Both the position numbers and the translations under genes were made by a program. From contig NZ_JAGGPK010000033.1 of assembly GCF_018613855.1 (NCBI RefSeq), positions 1-64,000 of the forward strand: a stretch of DNA of 64,000 nt. Direction: 5' to 3'. Below are positions 19,111 to 26,328 of the stretch, piece by piece. Each line of letters begins with the position of its first letter. Position 1 is the stretch's first letter. The notes under the pieces were generated by a model. It made no database searches. It saw nothing but the letters and a program-made list of their open reading frames with translations, and had not been told where the DNA came from. This DNA is from Arthrobacter sp. ISL-30. Its GTDB lineage: Bacteria; Actinomycetota; Actinomycetes; Actinomycetales; Micrococcaceae.

Positions 19111-19494
19111 TCAGAGGAACGGATCGATCTGGAGCTGGCGGAAGCGTTCGAGGTTGTCTTCAAGGCCCCAGGCCTTGGCTATCAGGCCGTCTTCAAAGGT
19201 GAAGAAGTACACCTCATCGATATTCTCAAAGCGCAGCCCGGTAGGGGGATGCCCCAACCAAGGGCCTATATGTGTTCCTGAACAGCGGAATCTGACCGCG
19301 ATTGCGTCCTGGCTGGCAACCACTTGCACGATCTGCATCCGGGCGTCGGGGAACGAGGCACGGAAAGGTTCGATCCATCGCCGGGCAACCGGAGCCATTC
19401 GTGGCACGTAGAGTTCGTCCACCACACCAAGGTCACCCCCGGCCAGGACTTCCTCGACGAGGCGGGTTATCACTGTGATCTGCGCCTGACTCAT
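19111..19494 (-). CDS. SnoaL-like / ester cyclase family protein
   Basis: The product is a 127-residue single-domain NTF2-fold protein (VEEVLAGGDLGVVDELYVP, FPDARMQIVQVVASQD, AVRFRCSGTHIGPWLGHPPT). It resembles SnoaL-type polyketide cyclases and ester cyclases. Members bind small hydrophobic ligands; the substrate is unknown. AGGAGG before ATG 19494 is a strong ribosome site. The gene is monocistronic. Confidence 0.75.
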   Translation of the reverse strand: MSQAQITVITRLVEEVLAGGDLGVVDELYVPRMAPVARRWIEPFRASFPDARMQIVQVVASQDAIAVRFRCSGTHIGPWLGHPPTGLRFENIDEVYFFTFEDGLIAKAWGLEDNLERFRQLQIDPFL

Positions 19495-19699
19495 GTTGCC
19501 GCCTCCTAATGGCTTCTCAGTCCTTGGGAATATGCCCGTGCGTGGAGCTGGTGTACAACCGGCAGCGGATGCTGAAAAAGCTCCAACGCGTCACCGCCGC
19601 CCTGGGACGAGGACTAACCCGGGAATCAGAAGAGTCCCTATCCTTTGAAGATGGCCTTCCCTGACCGCTGGGATCCCTTCTTCCAGCCCGTGATGACCG

Positions 19700-20467
19700 T
19701 GGCGGAGGCTTACGCCTGAGGGCGGCCGCGGTGTAGTCGATGCCGCGGGCCAGCAGCAGGGCGATGATGTTGAACGTGACGGCGTAGAGCGTGAAGGCCG
19801 CGAGGGCCAGCGTGGCCTGGAGCATCAGGAACCGCCGGTCCCGAGTGACCGCGCGGATGCCTGCATGGCGCTGGTGATGTCCTTGCGCGGGGAGTGGGAC
19901 CAGCGGGCGTTGAAGAAGAACCAGTGCAACGGGACTGTGACGGCGACCATGATCCCGGCGAGTACAAGGTAGGTCCCGCGCCAGCCGAGCGGTTCGTTGA
20001 GGTAGGCGGTCAGCGGCGCGAACACCGTGGAGGCGAAGCCTGCGACCAGGGTCAGGACGGTCAGCGGACGGACCCGCGCGGGGCCGTACCAGCCGGTGAT
20101 CCCGGCGAAGGACGGCTGGTACAGCACGGCCGCCTGGGCGGTCCCGGCGACCAGGCAGGCCGCGATGAACCAGGGCAGGGCCGGTGCGGTGCCGACCAGG
20201 ACGAGGGCCGCTGTGCCGAGCACGGCGCCGGCGGTCATGACTATGCGCGGCCGTGGCGGTCCAATCCAGCATCCGCCCGACCCGGATTCCGGGCAGGGCC
20301 GAGACGATTAGCCCGGCGGAAAACGCTGCCGTGATGGCGGTGTCGGACTAGCCGGTGTCTGCGGTGATCGGGCGGATGGAGACGGGAAGTGAGTAGTACA
20401 GCAGGCCCCAGCTGGTGGTCTGTGCGGTGCACAGGGCGGCCAGGCCGCCGGCGGGCGGGTCGCTCAT
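19700..20467 (-). pseudogene. MFS transporter of the arsenic island, pseudogene
   Basis: ATG 20467 opens MSDPPAGGLAALCTAQTTSW. A TAG interrupts at the position of a tryptophan (TADTG-stop-SDTAI). The frame changes after GIRVGRMLD into TAGAVLGTAALVLVGTAPAL and AYLNEPLGWRGTYLVLAGIM, and changes again before RFLMLQATLALAAFTLYAV. The end is lost before 19700. Its start overlaps the stop of the GNAT gene (ATGA), so it was once the third gene of an arsR-GNAT-MFS operon. Confidence 0.8.
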
Positions 20468-21014
20468 TGGGTGCCGGTGAGCGTGCTGCGCCGTTCAAGG
20501 AGCAGTGTGTCCTGCCAGTGCCCGGCGTTCGGGCCGTGGCCCATGCGGGCGATCTTCTCCCGGATGCCGACGACGCGGAACCCCAGCCGCTCGTGCAAGG
20601 AGAGGCTGGCGGTGTTTCGGGAAAGATGCTGGACTGGATGGTCCAGATCCCGCCGGCCTCGGTCGAGTCAATCAGCGCCCCGAGCAGGATGCGCCCCACG
20701 CCGCGTCCGCGGGCCTGGGGTGCGATGTAGATGGAGTGCTCCACGACGCCCCGGTACACCTCCCGGGCGGAAACGGGGGAAACCGCGGCCCAGCCCAGAA
20801 CCCGGGCCCGGTCGTCGGCGACGAGCCGGTGGCCGCAGAGCCGGCCGGCGTCAAAGGCCTCCCATGTTCGCGGTTCGCTTTCGAACGTCGCCTGCCCGGT
20901 GGCGATACCGGCAGCGTAGATGGAATGGACAGCCTCCCAGTCCGCGGCGCGCATCTGTCGGACAGCCACAGGGGTATCGGGTCCGGCTGCCCCTTGGAGG
21001 GCCGGGGTGGTCAC
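20464..21014 (-). pseudogene. arsN1: ArsN1-like GNAT acetyltransferase, frameshifted
   Basis: The product resembles phosphinothricin/ArsN-type N-acetyltransferases (VRQMRAADWEAVHSIYAAGI, GQATFESEPRTWEAFD, LGWAAVSPVSAREVYRGVVE, APQARGRGVGRILLGALI). ArsN1 enzymes acetylate and inactivate organoarsenical or glufosinate-like toxins. Near 20614 one base is missing from a run of A. Past it the other frame restores NTASLSLHERLGFRVVGIRE and stops at 20464. GTG 21014 overlaps the ArsR stop. A single-base sequencing error would make it functional. Confidence 0.75.
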
Positions 21015-21358
21015 AGGCCGGTGAGGAGCCCGGCGGTCCGCTCCAGCGCACCCGGGACCAGGGAATAGTAGGCCCAGGTGCCGCGCTTTTCGCGGTGCAG
21101 CAGACCGGCATCGACCAGGATCTTCAGATGGTGGGAGACGGTGGGCTGGCCAAGATCCAGCGGCGCCGTCAGGTCGCACACGCACGACTCGCCGGATTCA
21201 TCCGCCTTGACGATGGAGAGCAGCCGCAAACGGTTCGGATCGGACAGTGCCTTGAAGACGAGGGCTTTCTGCCTCGCATCCTCCTCGCTCAACCCGGCAG
21301 CCGAAGGTGCGCAGCAGGAGGCATCGGCCGCCGGTGCAGCTGTTTGCAGAGAGCTCAT
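21011..21358 (-). CDS. arsR: ArsR arsenite-responsive repressor
   Basis: The product is a 115-residue winged-helix repressor. C15 and C16 (ADASCCAPS) and the pair C59/C61 (ESCVCDL) match the As(III) site of Corynebacterium glutamicum ArsR, where Cys15, Cys16 and Cys55 bind arsenite. The recognition helix is QPTVSHHLKIL. I start at ATG 21358; an in-frame ATG at 21385 lies inside the palindromic operator and is less likely. It heads an operon with the GNAT and MFS genes. Confidence 0.85.
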   Translation of the reverse strand: MSSLQTAAPAADASCCAPSAAGLSEEDARQKALVFKALSDPNRLRLLSIVKADESGESCVCDLTAPLDLGQPTVSHHLKILVDAGLLHREKRGTWAYYSLVPGALERTAGLLTGL

Positions 21359-21375
21359 GTCCCCATTATGCCTCC

Positions 21376-21395
21376 ATATTGACATTCATCAATAT
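21376..21395. promoter_or_regulatory. ArsR operator, perfect palindrome ATATTGA-N6-TCAATAT
   Basis: Seven-base arms with a six-base spacer lie just before arsR, in front of its start codon. Related sites precede the plus-strand arsC gene (23319-23336 and 23355-23374). Similarity to known ArsR/SmtB operators and the position support autoregulation. Confidence 0.7.
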
Positions 21396-21421
21396 TCAGG
21401 TGAGTGGGGCGGCGGGCTCCT

Positions 21422-21829
21422 TCAAAGTTCGCTGGCCAGTTCCTGGACTGCGGCATCGATCTGGTTCCGCAGCGGCCGGATGCCCTCAATGTCCCAGCCA
21501 AGGGGATCGGGGAAGGACCAGCCCACGAGCCTTCCGGCGGGCGGGGCGGGGAGTTTGAGGCCGGGCTTCATTGTGACCACAACGTCCGCTTCACGCAGAT
21601 CCGCTTCGGTGACCCGCCGCGGGATGCGGCCGCTGATGTCGATGCCGAGTTCGCCCAGTGATGTGGCCACGGCTTCGCTGACGTGTTCGGACGGGTCGGT
21701 TCCCGCGGAGCGGACTTCGAACCGGTCTTTGGTCCGGTGTGCCATGAGGGCTGAGGCGAGCTGGGAGCGGCCCGCGTTGTGCTCGCATAGGAACAGGATG
21801 ACTTGTTTGCTCACAGGCCCGCCCGTCAT
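21422..21829 (-). CDS. arsC: Arsenate reductase, LMW-phosphatase type
   Basis: The product has 135 residues. The P-loop CEHNAGRS is C-x5-R-S, and a DP loop lies in WSFPDPLGWDIEG. It reduces arsenate to arsenite in the cytoplasm. It lacks the extra C-terminal cysteines of the thioredoxin-coupled type, so it may use mycothiol/mycoredoxin like Corynebacterium ArsC1/2; this is inference. ATG 21829 overlaps the aquaporin stop. Coupling reductase with channel recalls the AqpS-ArsC pair of Sinorhizobium. Confidence 0.85.
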   Translation of the reverse strand: MTGGPVSKQVILFLCEHNAGRSQLASALMAHRTKDRFEVRSAGTDPSEHVSEAVATSLGELGIDISGRIPRRVTEADLREADVVVTMKPGLKLPAPPAGRLVGWSFPDPLGWDIEGIRPLRNQIDAAVQELASEL

Positions 21830-22566
21830 GAGCCGGACTTCTCGGCGTTGTGGGGGATGACAACATCGTCGGCGGATTGGCCCACAGACGGGAACAGGAC
21901 AAGCAGCAGACCCATGCCGGCTGCCGCGCCGAGCAGCTGTGCGAGGACGAAGCCGGGAACGGAGCCAGGTGCGATGCCGGCGAAGGTGTCGCTGAACATG
22001 CGGCCGACCGTCACGGCCGGGTTCGCGAACGAGGTCGAGGACGTGAACCAGTAGGCGGCTCCGATATAGGCGCCGACAGCCGGGGCGGCGAGGACGCCGC
22101 GGGAGGTACGGGCCAGGGCGAAGATCAAAAGGATCAGCCCGGCGGTAGCGACGACCTCGCCGAGAAGATGCCCGCCGGTCACCCGCTCCTTGCTGGACAT
22201 GGAGGTTCCCACGTCGAACATGGCGTTCGCGAGCACGCTTCCGCTGACCGCACCGACGGTCTGGGCGGCCACGTAGGTGCCCAGCTCCGGCAGGGTCAGC
22301 CCCGCACCGCTGCGCCGGCCGAGGATCCAGTCTGCCAGTGAGACCACGGGGTTGAAGTGGGCGCCGCTGACCGGCCCGAGCATCAGAATCAGCACGGTCA
22401 GGCCGAACACGGTGGCGGTGCTGTTTTCGAGCAGCTGCAGGCCGACGTCGCCCGGGGAGAGCTGTTCGGCTGCGATCCCGGAGCCGACGACGATGGTCAC
22501 GAGAAGGCTGGTGCCGAGCAGTTCGGCGATGGCACGGCGCCACAGCGGCGGCTGGGAGAGATTCAT
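21826..22566 (-). CDS. aqpS: MIP-family aquaporin, likely arsenite channel
   Basis: The product is a 246-residue six-helix MIP channel. The two half-helix motifs are NPV (72-74, AHFNPVVS) and NPA (182-184, FANPAVTVGR). Sinorhizobium AqpS in an ars operon lets arsenite leave the cell down its gradient after ArsC reduction. The overlap with arsC and the absence of ArsB/Acr3 genes in this island suggest the same job here. It is transcribed away from the ArsR-ArsC fusion gene, with a shared 45-bp control region. The symbol is by analogy. Confidence 0.82.
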   Translation of the reverse strand: MNLSQPPLWRRAIAELLGTSLLVTIVVGSGIAAEQLSPGDVGLQLLENSTATVFGLTVLILMLGPVSGAHFNPVVSLADWILGRRSGAGLTLPELGTYVAAQTVGAVSGSVLANAMFDVGTSMSSKERVTGGHLLGEVVATAGLILLIFALARTSRGVLAAPAVGAYIGAAYWFTSSTSFANPAVTVGRMFSDTFAGIAPGSVPGFVLAQLLGAAAGMGLLLVLFPSVGQSADDVVIPHNAEKSGS

Positions 22567-22590
22567 GGCACCAGCTTGACCTAAAGAAGT

Positions 22591-22619
22591 ACCTCAGTCA
22601 AACTTGAGACAATGAGTAC
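22591..22619. promoter_or_regulatory. Divergent control region with nested inverted repeats
   Basis: TCAA-AC-TTGA (22598-22607) lies inside wider symmetric arms (AGTACCTCA and TGAGTACT) between the divergent aquaporin and ArsR-ArsC fusion genes. It differs from the ATTGA-N6-TCAAT sites, so it may belong to the fusion regulator. This is inferred from symmetry. Confidence 0.45.
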
Positions 22620-23283
22620 TGAGCGAATTGACCTCGGGATGCGCGTCGCCAAACATGCTGCCCTGGCCGACGCAGCGCGCTTGCGCATCGTAGACCTCCT
22701 GACTCTGGGGGACCTGTCCCCGACGGAGCTTCAGGCCGAGCTGGGAATGGCTTCGAACCTGCTCTCCCACCATCTGCGCACTCTGGAAGACGCGCAGCTG
22801 GTGACCCGGCACCGCTCGGAGGCGGACAGGCGCCGAAGCTACATCCGGCTCGCCGCCGGCGCCCTGGACGGGCTTGCCCCGGGGGCTGAATATGGCACTC
22901 GCCGCATTGTTTTCGTCTGCACCCGAAACAGCGCCCGGTCGCAGCTGGCTGCCGCGCTCTGGCAGCAGGTCAGCGAAATCCCCTCCGCCTCCGCGGGAAC
23001 ACATCCCGCAGACCGGATCGCCCGGGGCGCCATCGACGTCGCCAGCCGCCACGGCCTCAACCTGCCGGACGCGGCTCCGCGCCGCCTCGACCAGGTCCTG
23101 GGGGAAGGGGACTTCATCGTGACCGTGTGCGACAACGCCCACGAGGAACTGACAGGCCTCGGGGGCGTGCATTGGTCCGTCCCCGATCCCGTTCGGCTGG
23201 GAACCTCCGAGGCGTTCGAGCGCGCCTACGAGGATATCTCCCGCCGCATCGATGACTTCGTGCCGCGCCTTACCGCGGCCTGA
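22612..23283 (+). CDS. ArsR-ArsC fusion: HTH regulator joined to LMW phosphatase domain
   Basis: The product has 223 residues. Residues 1-90 form an ArsR-type winged helix (MRVAKHAALADAARLRIVDL, LGMASNLLSHHLRTLEDAQL). Residues 95-223 form a low-molecular-weight phosphatase/ArsC domain with P-loop CTRNSARS and the loop SVPDPVRLG. No clustered As(III)-binding cysteines are seen in the DNA-binding part. Such fusions occur in actinobacteria; whether they reduce arsenate, sense it, or both is not settled. It is transcribed divergently from the aquaporin. Confidence 0.85.
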   Translation: MSTERIDLGMRVAKHAALADAARLRIVDLLTLGDLSPTELQAELGMASNLLSHHLRTLEDAQLVTRHRSEADRRRSYIRLAAGALDGLAPGAEYGTRRIVFVCTRNSARSQLAAALWQQVSEIPSASAGTHPADRIARGAIDVASRHGLNLPDAAPRRLDQVLGEGDFIVTVCDNAHEELTGLGGVHWSVPDPVRLGTSEAFERAYEDISRRIDDFVPRLTAA

Positions 23284-23318
23284 CCTCCGTTCATCGCAGG
23301 CGAAGCGGCATGAAACCA

Positions 23319-23336
23319 CATTGACATCCATCAATG
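23319..23336. promoter_or_regulatory. ArsR-type operator CATTGA-N6-TCAATG
   Basis: The palindrome has perfect six-base arms and lies about 125 bases before the arsC start at 23460. The core ATTGAC-AT-CATCAAT is shared with the arsR operator at 21376-21395. Confidence 0.65.
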
Positions 23337-23354
23337 TTCGCGGTGATACTCCAT

Positions 23355-23374
23355 ATATCGACCCTCATCAATAT
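23355..23374. promoter_or_regulatory. Second ArsR-type operator ATATCGA-N6-TCAATAT
   Basis: It has the same architecture as the arsR site with one mismatch in the left arm. With the site at 23319 it gives two tandem operators ahead of the arsC-trxB operon. Confidence 0.6.
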
Positions 23375-23459
23375 TTCCTATGGTCGACGGCGAGCACGGA
23401 GACATCAACGAGGCCAGCACTACCCGACCGTTATCAACATCAACACCAGGAGAATCCCC

Positions 23460-23882
23460 GTGAGTACCGAAACCGCCAAGAAGCCCTCCGTCCTGTTCGT
23501 CTGTGTCCACAACGCCGGCCGTTCCCAGATGGCCGCCGCGTTCCTGACCACCCTGGGCAAGGGCGAGATCGAGGTCCGCTCCGCGGGCTCCCAGCCCGCT
23601 GACAAGATCAACCCCGCAGCGGTCGAGGCCATGGCAGAGCTGGGCATCGACATGTCTGCCGAGGTCCCCAAGGTCCTCACCACCGAAGCCGTTAAGGAAT
23701 CCGACGTCGTGATCACCATGGGCTGCGGCGACGAATGCCCGTACTTCCCCGGCAAGCGCTACGAGGACTGGGTCCTGGAGGATCCCGCGGGCAAGGGCGT
23801 TCAGTCCGTCCGACCGATCCGCGACGAGATCAAGACCCGCATCCAGGACCTGATTGCCTCCCTGGCCCCCGCCGCCAAGTAA
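23460..23882 (+). CDS. arsC: Arsenate reductase, LMW-phosphatase type with extra Cys pair
   Basis: The product has 140 residues. The P-loop is CVHNAGRSQ and the second motif GCGDECPYFPGKRYEDW brings two more cysteines, as in reductases that pass the disulfide through a cysteine relay to thioredoxin or mycothiol systems. GTG 23460 follows AGGAG. The trxB gene comes 29 bases later, which fits thioredoxin-linked turnover. Two ArsR-type operators lie upstream. Confidence 0.9.
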   Translation: MSTETAKKPSVLFVCVHNAGRSQMAAAFLTTLGKGEIEVRSAGSQPADKINPAAVEAMAELGIDMSAEVPKVLTTEAVKESDVVITMGCGDECPYFPGKRYEDWVLEDPAGKGVQSVRPIRDEIKTRIQDLIASLAPAAK

Positions 23883-23911
23883 ACGACCCTCCCAACTTCC
23901 AGGAGCACCAC

Positions 23912-24925
23912 GTGAGCACCAAAGACAGCGCCCAGAGCCCCAAGGCAGTGAACGCCGAACAGCTGATCATCATCGGCTCCGGCCCCGCCGGCTACACCGC
24001 GGCGGTCTACGCCGCCCGGGCCGGCCTGAAACCGCTGGTGCTGGCCGGCTCGGTCACTGCCGGCGGCGCGCTGATGAACACCACCGAGGTGGAGAACTTC
24101 CCCGGTTTCCCGGGCGGCGTTCAGGGCCCGGAGCTGATGGACGGCCTGCAGCAGCAGGCCGAGAAGTTCGGCGCCCAGGTGGTGTTCGACGACGCCATCG
24201 AGGTCCAGCTGAAGGGTCACCTCAAGCGCGTTGTCACCGGCGGCGGCGAGACCTACGAGGCCCCGGCCGTCATTCTGGCCACCGGCTCCGCGTACAAGGA
24301 ACTCGGCCTGGCCGAGGAAAAGAAGTTCAGCGGCCACGGGGTCTCCTGGTGCGCCACCTGCGACGGGTTCTTCTTCCGCGACCAGGACATCATCGTGGTG
24401 GGCGGCGGTGATTCCGCGATGGAAGAAGCCACCTTCCTGACCAGGTTCGGCAAGACGGTGACCGTCGTCGTGCGCAAGGACGAGCTGCGCGCCTCCCGCA
24501 TCATGGCCCAGCGGGCCAAGGACAACCCGAAGATCAGCTTCGCCTGGAATTCTGCCGTCACGGCGATTCACGGCGATGGCAAGGTCAGCGGCGTCACCCT
24601 GACGGACACCCGCACCGGCGACACCCGGCAGCAGCCCGCCACCGGGCTGTTCGTGGCGATCGGGCACGTGCCGCGGACCGAGCTGGTGGCGGGGCAGGTG
24701 GAGCTGGACGCCGAGGGCTACATCAAGGTGGATTCGCCCACCACGTGCACCAACCTCTCCGGCGTGTTCGCGTGCGGGGACGCAGTGGACCACCGCTACC
24801 GCCAGGCCATCACCGCCGCCGGCACCGGCTGCGCTGCTGCCCTTGACGCCGAGCGCTACCTCGCAGCGTTAGAGGACGCGGACAGCATCGCTACGGCGCT
24901 GGTCGAGGAACCCACCCACGCCTGA
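23912..24925 (+). CDS. trxB: Thioredoxin reductase
   Basis: The product is a 337-residue FAD/NADPH flavoprotein. The FAD-binding motif IIGSGPAGYTAAVYAA is at the N-terminus, redox-active CATC occurs in SWCATCDGFFF, the NADPH motif is VVGGGDSAMEEA, and the C-terminal FAD motif is GVFACGDAVDH. It keeps thioredoxin reduced and so can drive the neighbouring arsenate reductase. The start is GTG 23912 behind CAGGAG. It is probably cotranscribed with arsC and the Cys-rich peptide gene downstream. Confidence 0.93.
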   Translation: MSTKDSAQSPKAVNAEQLIIIGSGPAGYTAAVYAARAGLKPLVLAGSVTAGGALMNTTEVENFPGFPGGVQGPELMDGLQQQAEKFGAQVVFDDAIEVQLKGHLKRVVTGGGETYEAPAVILATGSAYKELGLAEEKKFSGHGVSWCATCDGFFFRDQDIIVVGGGDSAMEEATFLTRFGKTVTVVVRKDELRASRIMAQRAKDNPKISFAWNSAVTAIHGDGKVSGVTLTDTRTGDTRQQPATGLFVAIGHVPRTELVAGQVELDAEGYIKVDSPTTCTNLSGVFACGDAVDHRYRQAITAAGTGCAAALDAERYLAALEDADSIATALVEEPTHA

Positions 24926-24954
24926 ATCCCTGAGCAGGGGAGGGGGTGAGCTGA

Positions 24955-25017
24955 ATGAACAGAGGATGCTGCGGCGACTCAGGCTGCTGCGACGAGGATC
25001 AGAACTGCTGCTGCTAG
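24955..25017 (+). CDS. 20-residue cysteine-rich peptide of arsenic operon
   Basis: An ATG at 24955, about ten bases after a strong GGGGAGGGGG ribosome site, opens a 20-codon frame that stops with TAG. The peptide has seven cysteines in three clusters (CC at 5-6, CC at 11-12, CCC at 18-20) with acidic residues between (CCDEDQN). It lies between trxB and the ArsO-like gene on the same strand. I know of no family for it. It could be an arsenite-binding microprotein or a Cys-codon leader for attenuation; the hairpin just downstream allows either. Confidence 0.55.
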   Translation: MNRGCCGDSGCCDEDQNCCC

Positions 25018-25032
25018 GCACCACCCCCGAGG

Positions 25033-25070
25033 CCTGCCGGCCCCGCTCCACCACGAACAGGGCCGGCAGG
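25033..25070 (+). promoter_or_regulatory. Strong hairpin after the Cys-rich peptide
   Basis: A perfect 11-bp stem (CCTGCCGGCCC at 25033-25043, GGGCCGGCAGG at 25060-25070) encloses a 16-base loop. No T-run follows, so it is not a classic terminator. It begins 16 bases after the peptide stop and ends 41 bases before the ArsO-like gene, a place where it could attenuate or stabilise the transcript. Confidence 0.6.
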
Positions 25071-25110
25071 CCCGGCCCCACACACCACTGACCGATAAGA
25101 GAGGAACACC

Positions 25111-26292
25111 ATGGATGGACAGACCAGCCTTCCCGTCGCCATCATCGGCGCCGGCCCCGTCGGGCTCGCCGCCGCCGCGCACCTGCTCGAACGCGGCCTG
25201 GAACCGCTCATCCTGGAAGCCGGCCCCACCGCCGGTGCGGCCATCGAACAATGGCGCCACATCCGCCTCTTCTCCCCGTGGCGATACAACCTCGACGCCG
25301 CCACCGTCCGCCTCCTCGAGGCCTCCGGCTGGGAAACACCGCGCCTGACTGCGCTGCCCTACGGCGGCGAGCTGGTCGACGACTACCTGGCACCGCTGGC
25401 AGCGCTGCCCGCGCTCAGCTGCCGGCTGCAGACCGGCGCCCGGGTCGTCTCCGTGACACGGCAGGGCATTGACAAGACCCACTCCCGCAACCGAGAGAAC
25501 ACCCCCTTCACCGTCCGCGTCCAAGACACCGATGGCGCCGTCCGGGAGATCACCGCAGCGGGGGTCATCGACGCCTCCGGCACTTGGTCCACACGCAACC
25601 CGCTGGGCACCTCCGGCCTCCCGGCCAAAGGTGAGAGTGCCGCCGACGGGCGGATCTCTTCACCGCTTCCCGACGTCCTTGGCCGGGACCGGGACTCCTT
25701 CGCCGGATGCCGCGTGCTCGTCGTCGGCGCCGGCCACTCCGCGGCCAACACCCTGATCAACCTCGCCGACCTGACCAAAGCCGAACCCGGCACCACCATC
25801 CTGTGGGCCATCCGGGGCGCCTCCGCCGCGAAGGTCTACGGCGGCGGCGACCTTGACGGGCTGCCCGCCCGCGGCCAGCTCGGCTCCCGGCTCCGCCGCC
25901 TCGTCGAAGCCGGCACTATCGAACTGCACACCGGATTCGGCATCAGCTCCTTCAAATCCCTCGACTCCCACGTCACCATCGAGGCCGTCGACGGCCGCAC
26001 CCTGGACGCGGACATCATCGTCCCCTGCACCGGGTTCCGGCCTGACCTGGACATCCTGCGCGAACTCCGGCTCGAACTGGACCCGGCCGTGGAAGCACCC
26101 CGGGAACTCGGCCCGAACCTCGGGCTCCCAGAGACCGGGGTGTGCTCCACCGACGCCGGCAGCAGCTGCGACGTCCCCGCCGCCGCCACCGCCAGCGCAG
26201 GCTCCGAAGCCGACGGGTGCTGCACAGTCCCGGAACCCGTGCTCATCGGATTCCAGACCGGCCTGGCTCACGGCCGCTCCGGCAACAACTGA
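25111..26292 (+). CDS. arsO: ArsO-like FAD/NAD(P) flavoprotein monooxygenase
   Basis: The product has 393 residues. FAD motif VAIIGAGPVGLAAAAHLLE is at the start, RHIRLFSPWRYNLD follows, and the NAD(P) motif VLVVGAGHSAANTLINL is near residue 200. This matches the flavin monooxygenases encoded in ars operons (ArsO), whose exact reaction is unclear. Members usually run on after RELGP with a conserved stretch before the LPETGVCS tail. Here RELGPN passes directly to LGLPETGVCST, so some 50-70 residues seem deleted in frame. The tail is Cys-rich (CSTD, SSCD, GCC). Confidence 0.75.
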   Translation: MDGQTSLPVAIIGAGPVGLAAAAHLLERGLEPLILEAGPTAGAAIEQWRHIRLFSPWRYNLDAATVRLLEASGWETPRLTALPYGGELVDDYLAPLAALPALSCRLQTGARVVSVTRQGIDKTHSRNRENTPFTVRVQDTDGAVREITAAGVIDASGTWSTRNPLGTSGLPAKGESAADGRISSPLPDVLGRDRDSFAGCRVLVVGAGHSAANTLINLADLTKAEPGTTILWAIRGASAAKVYGGGDLDGLPARGQLGSRLRRLVEAGTIELHTGFGISSFKSLDSHVTIEAVDGRTLDADIIVPCTGFRPDLDILRELRLELDPAVEAPRELGPNLGLPETGVCSTDAGSSCDVPAAATASAGSEADGCCTVPEPVLIGFQTGLAHGRSGNN

Positions 26293-26328
26293 CACCCTCC
26301 GTCGGCCCAAGTAGAACGGACACATGCG

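Noticed and set aside
22594-24793. Long minus-strand frames opposite the ArsR-ArsC fusion and trxB
   Set aside because: They are shadows of conserved plus-strand genes and show no family motifs.
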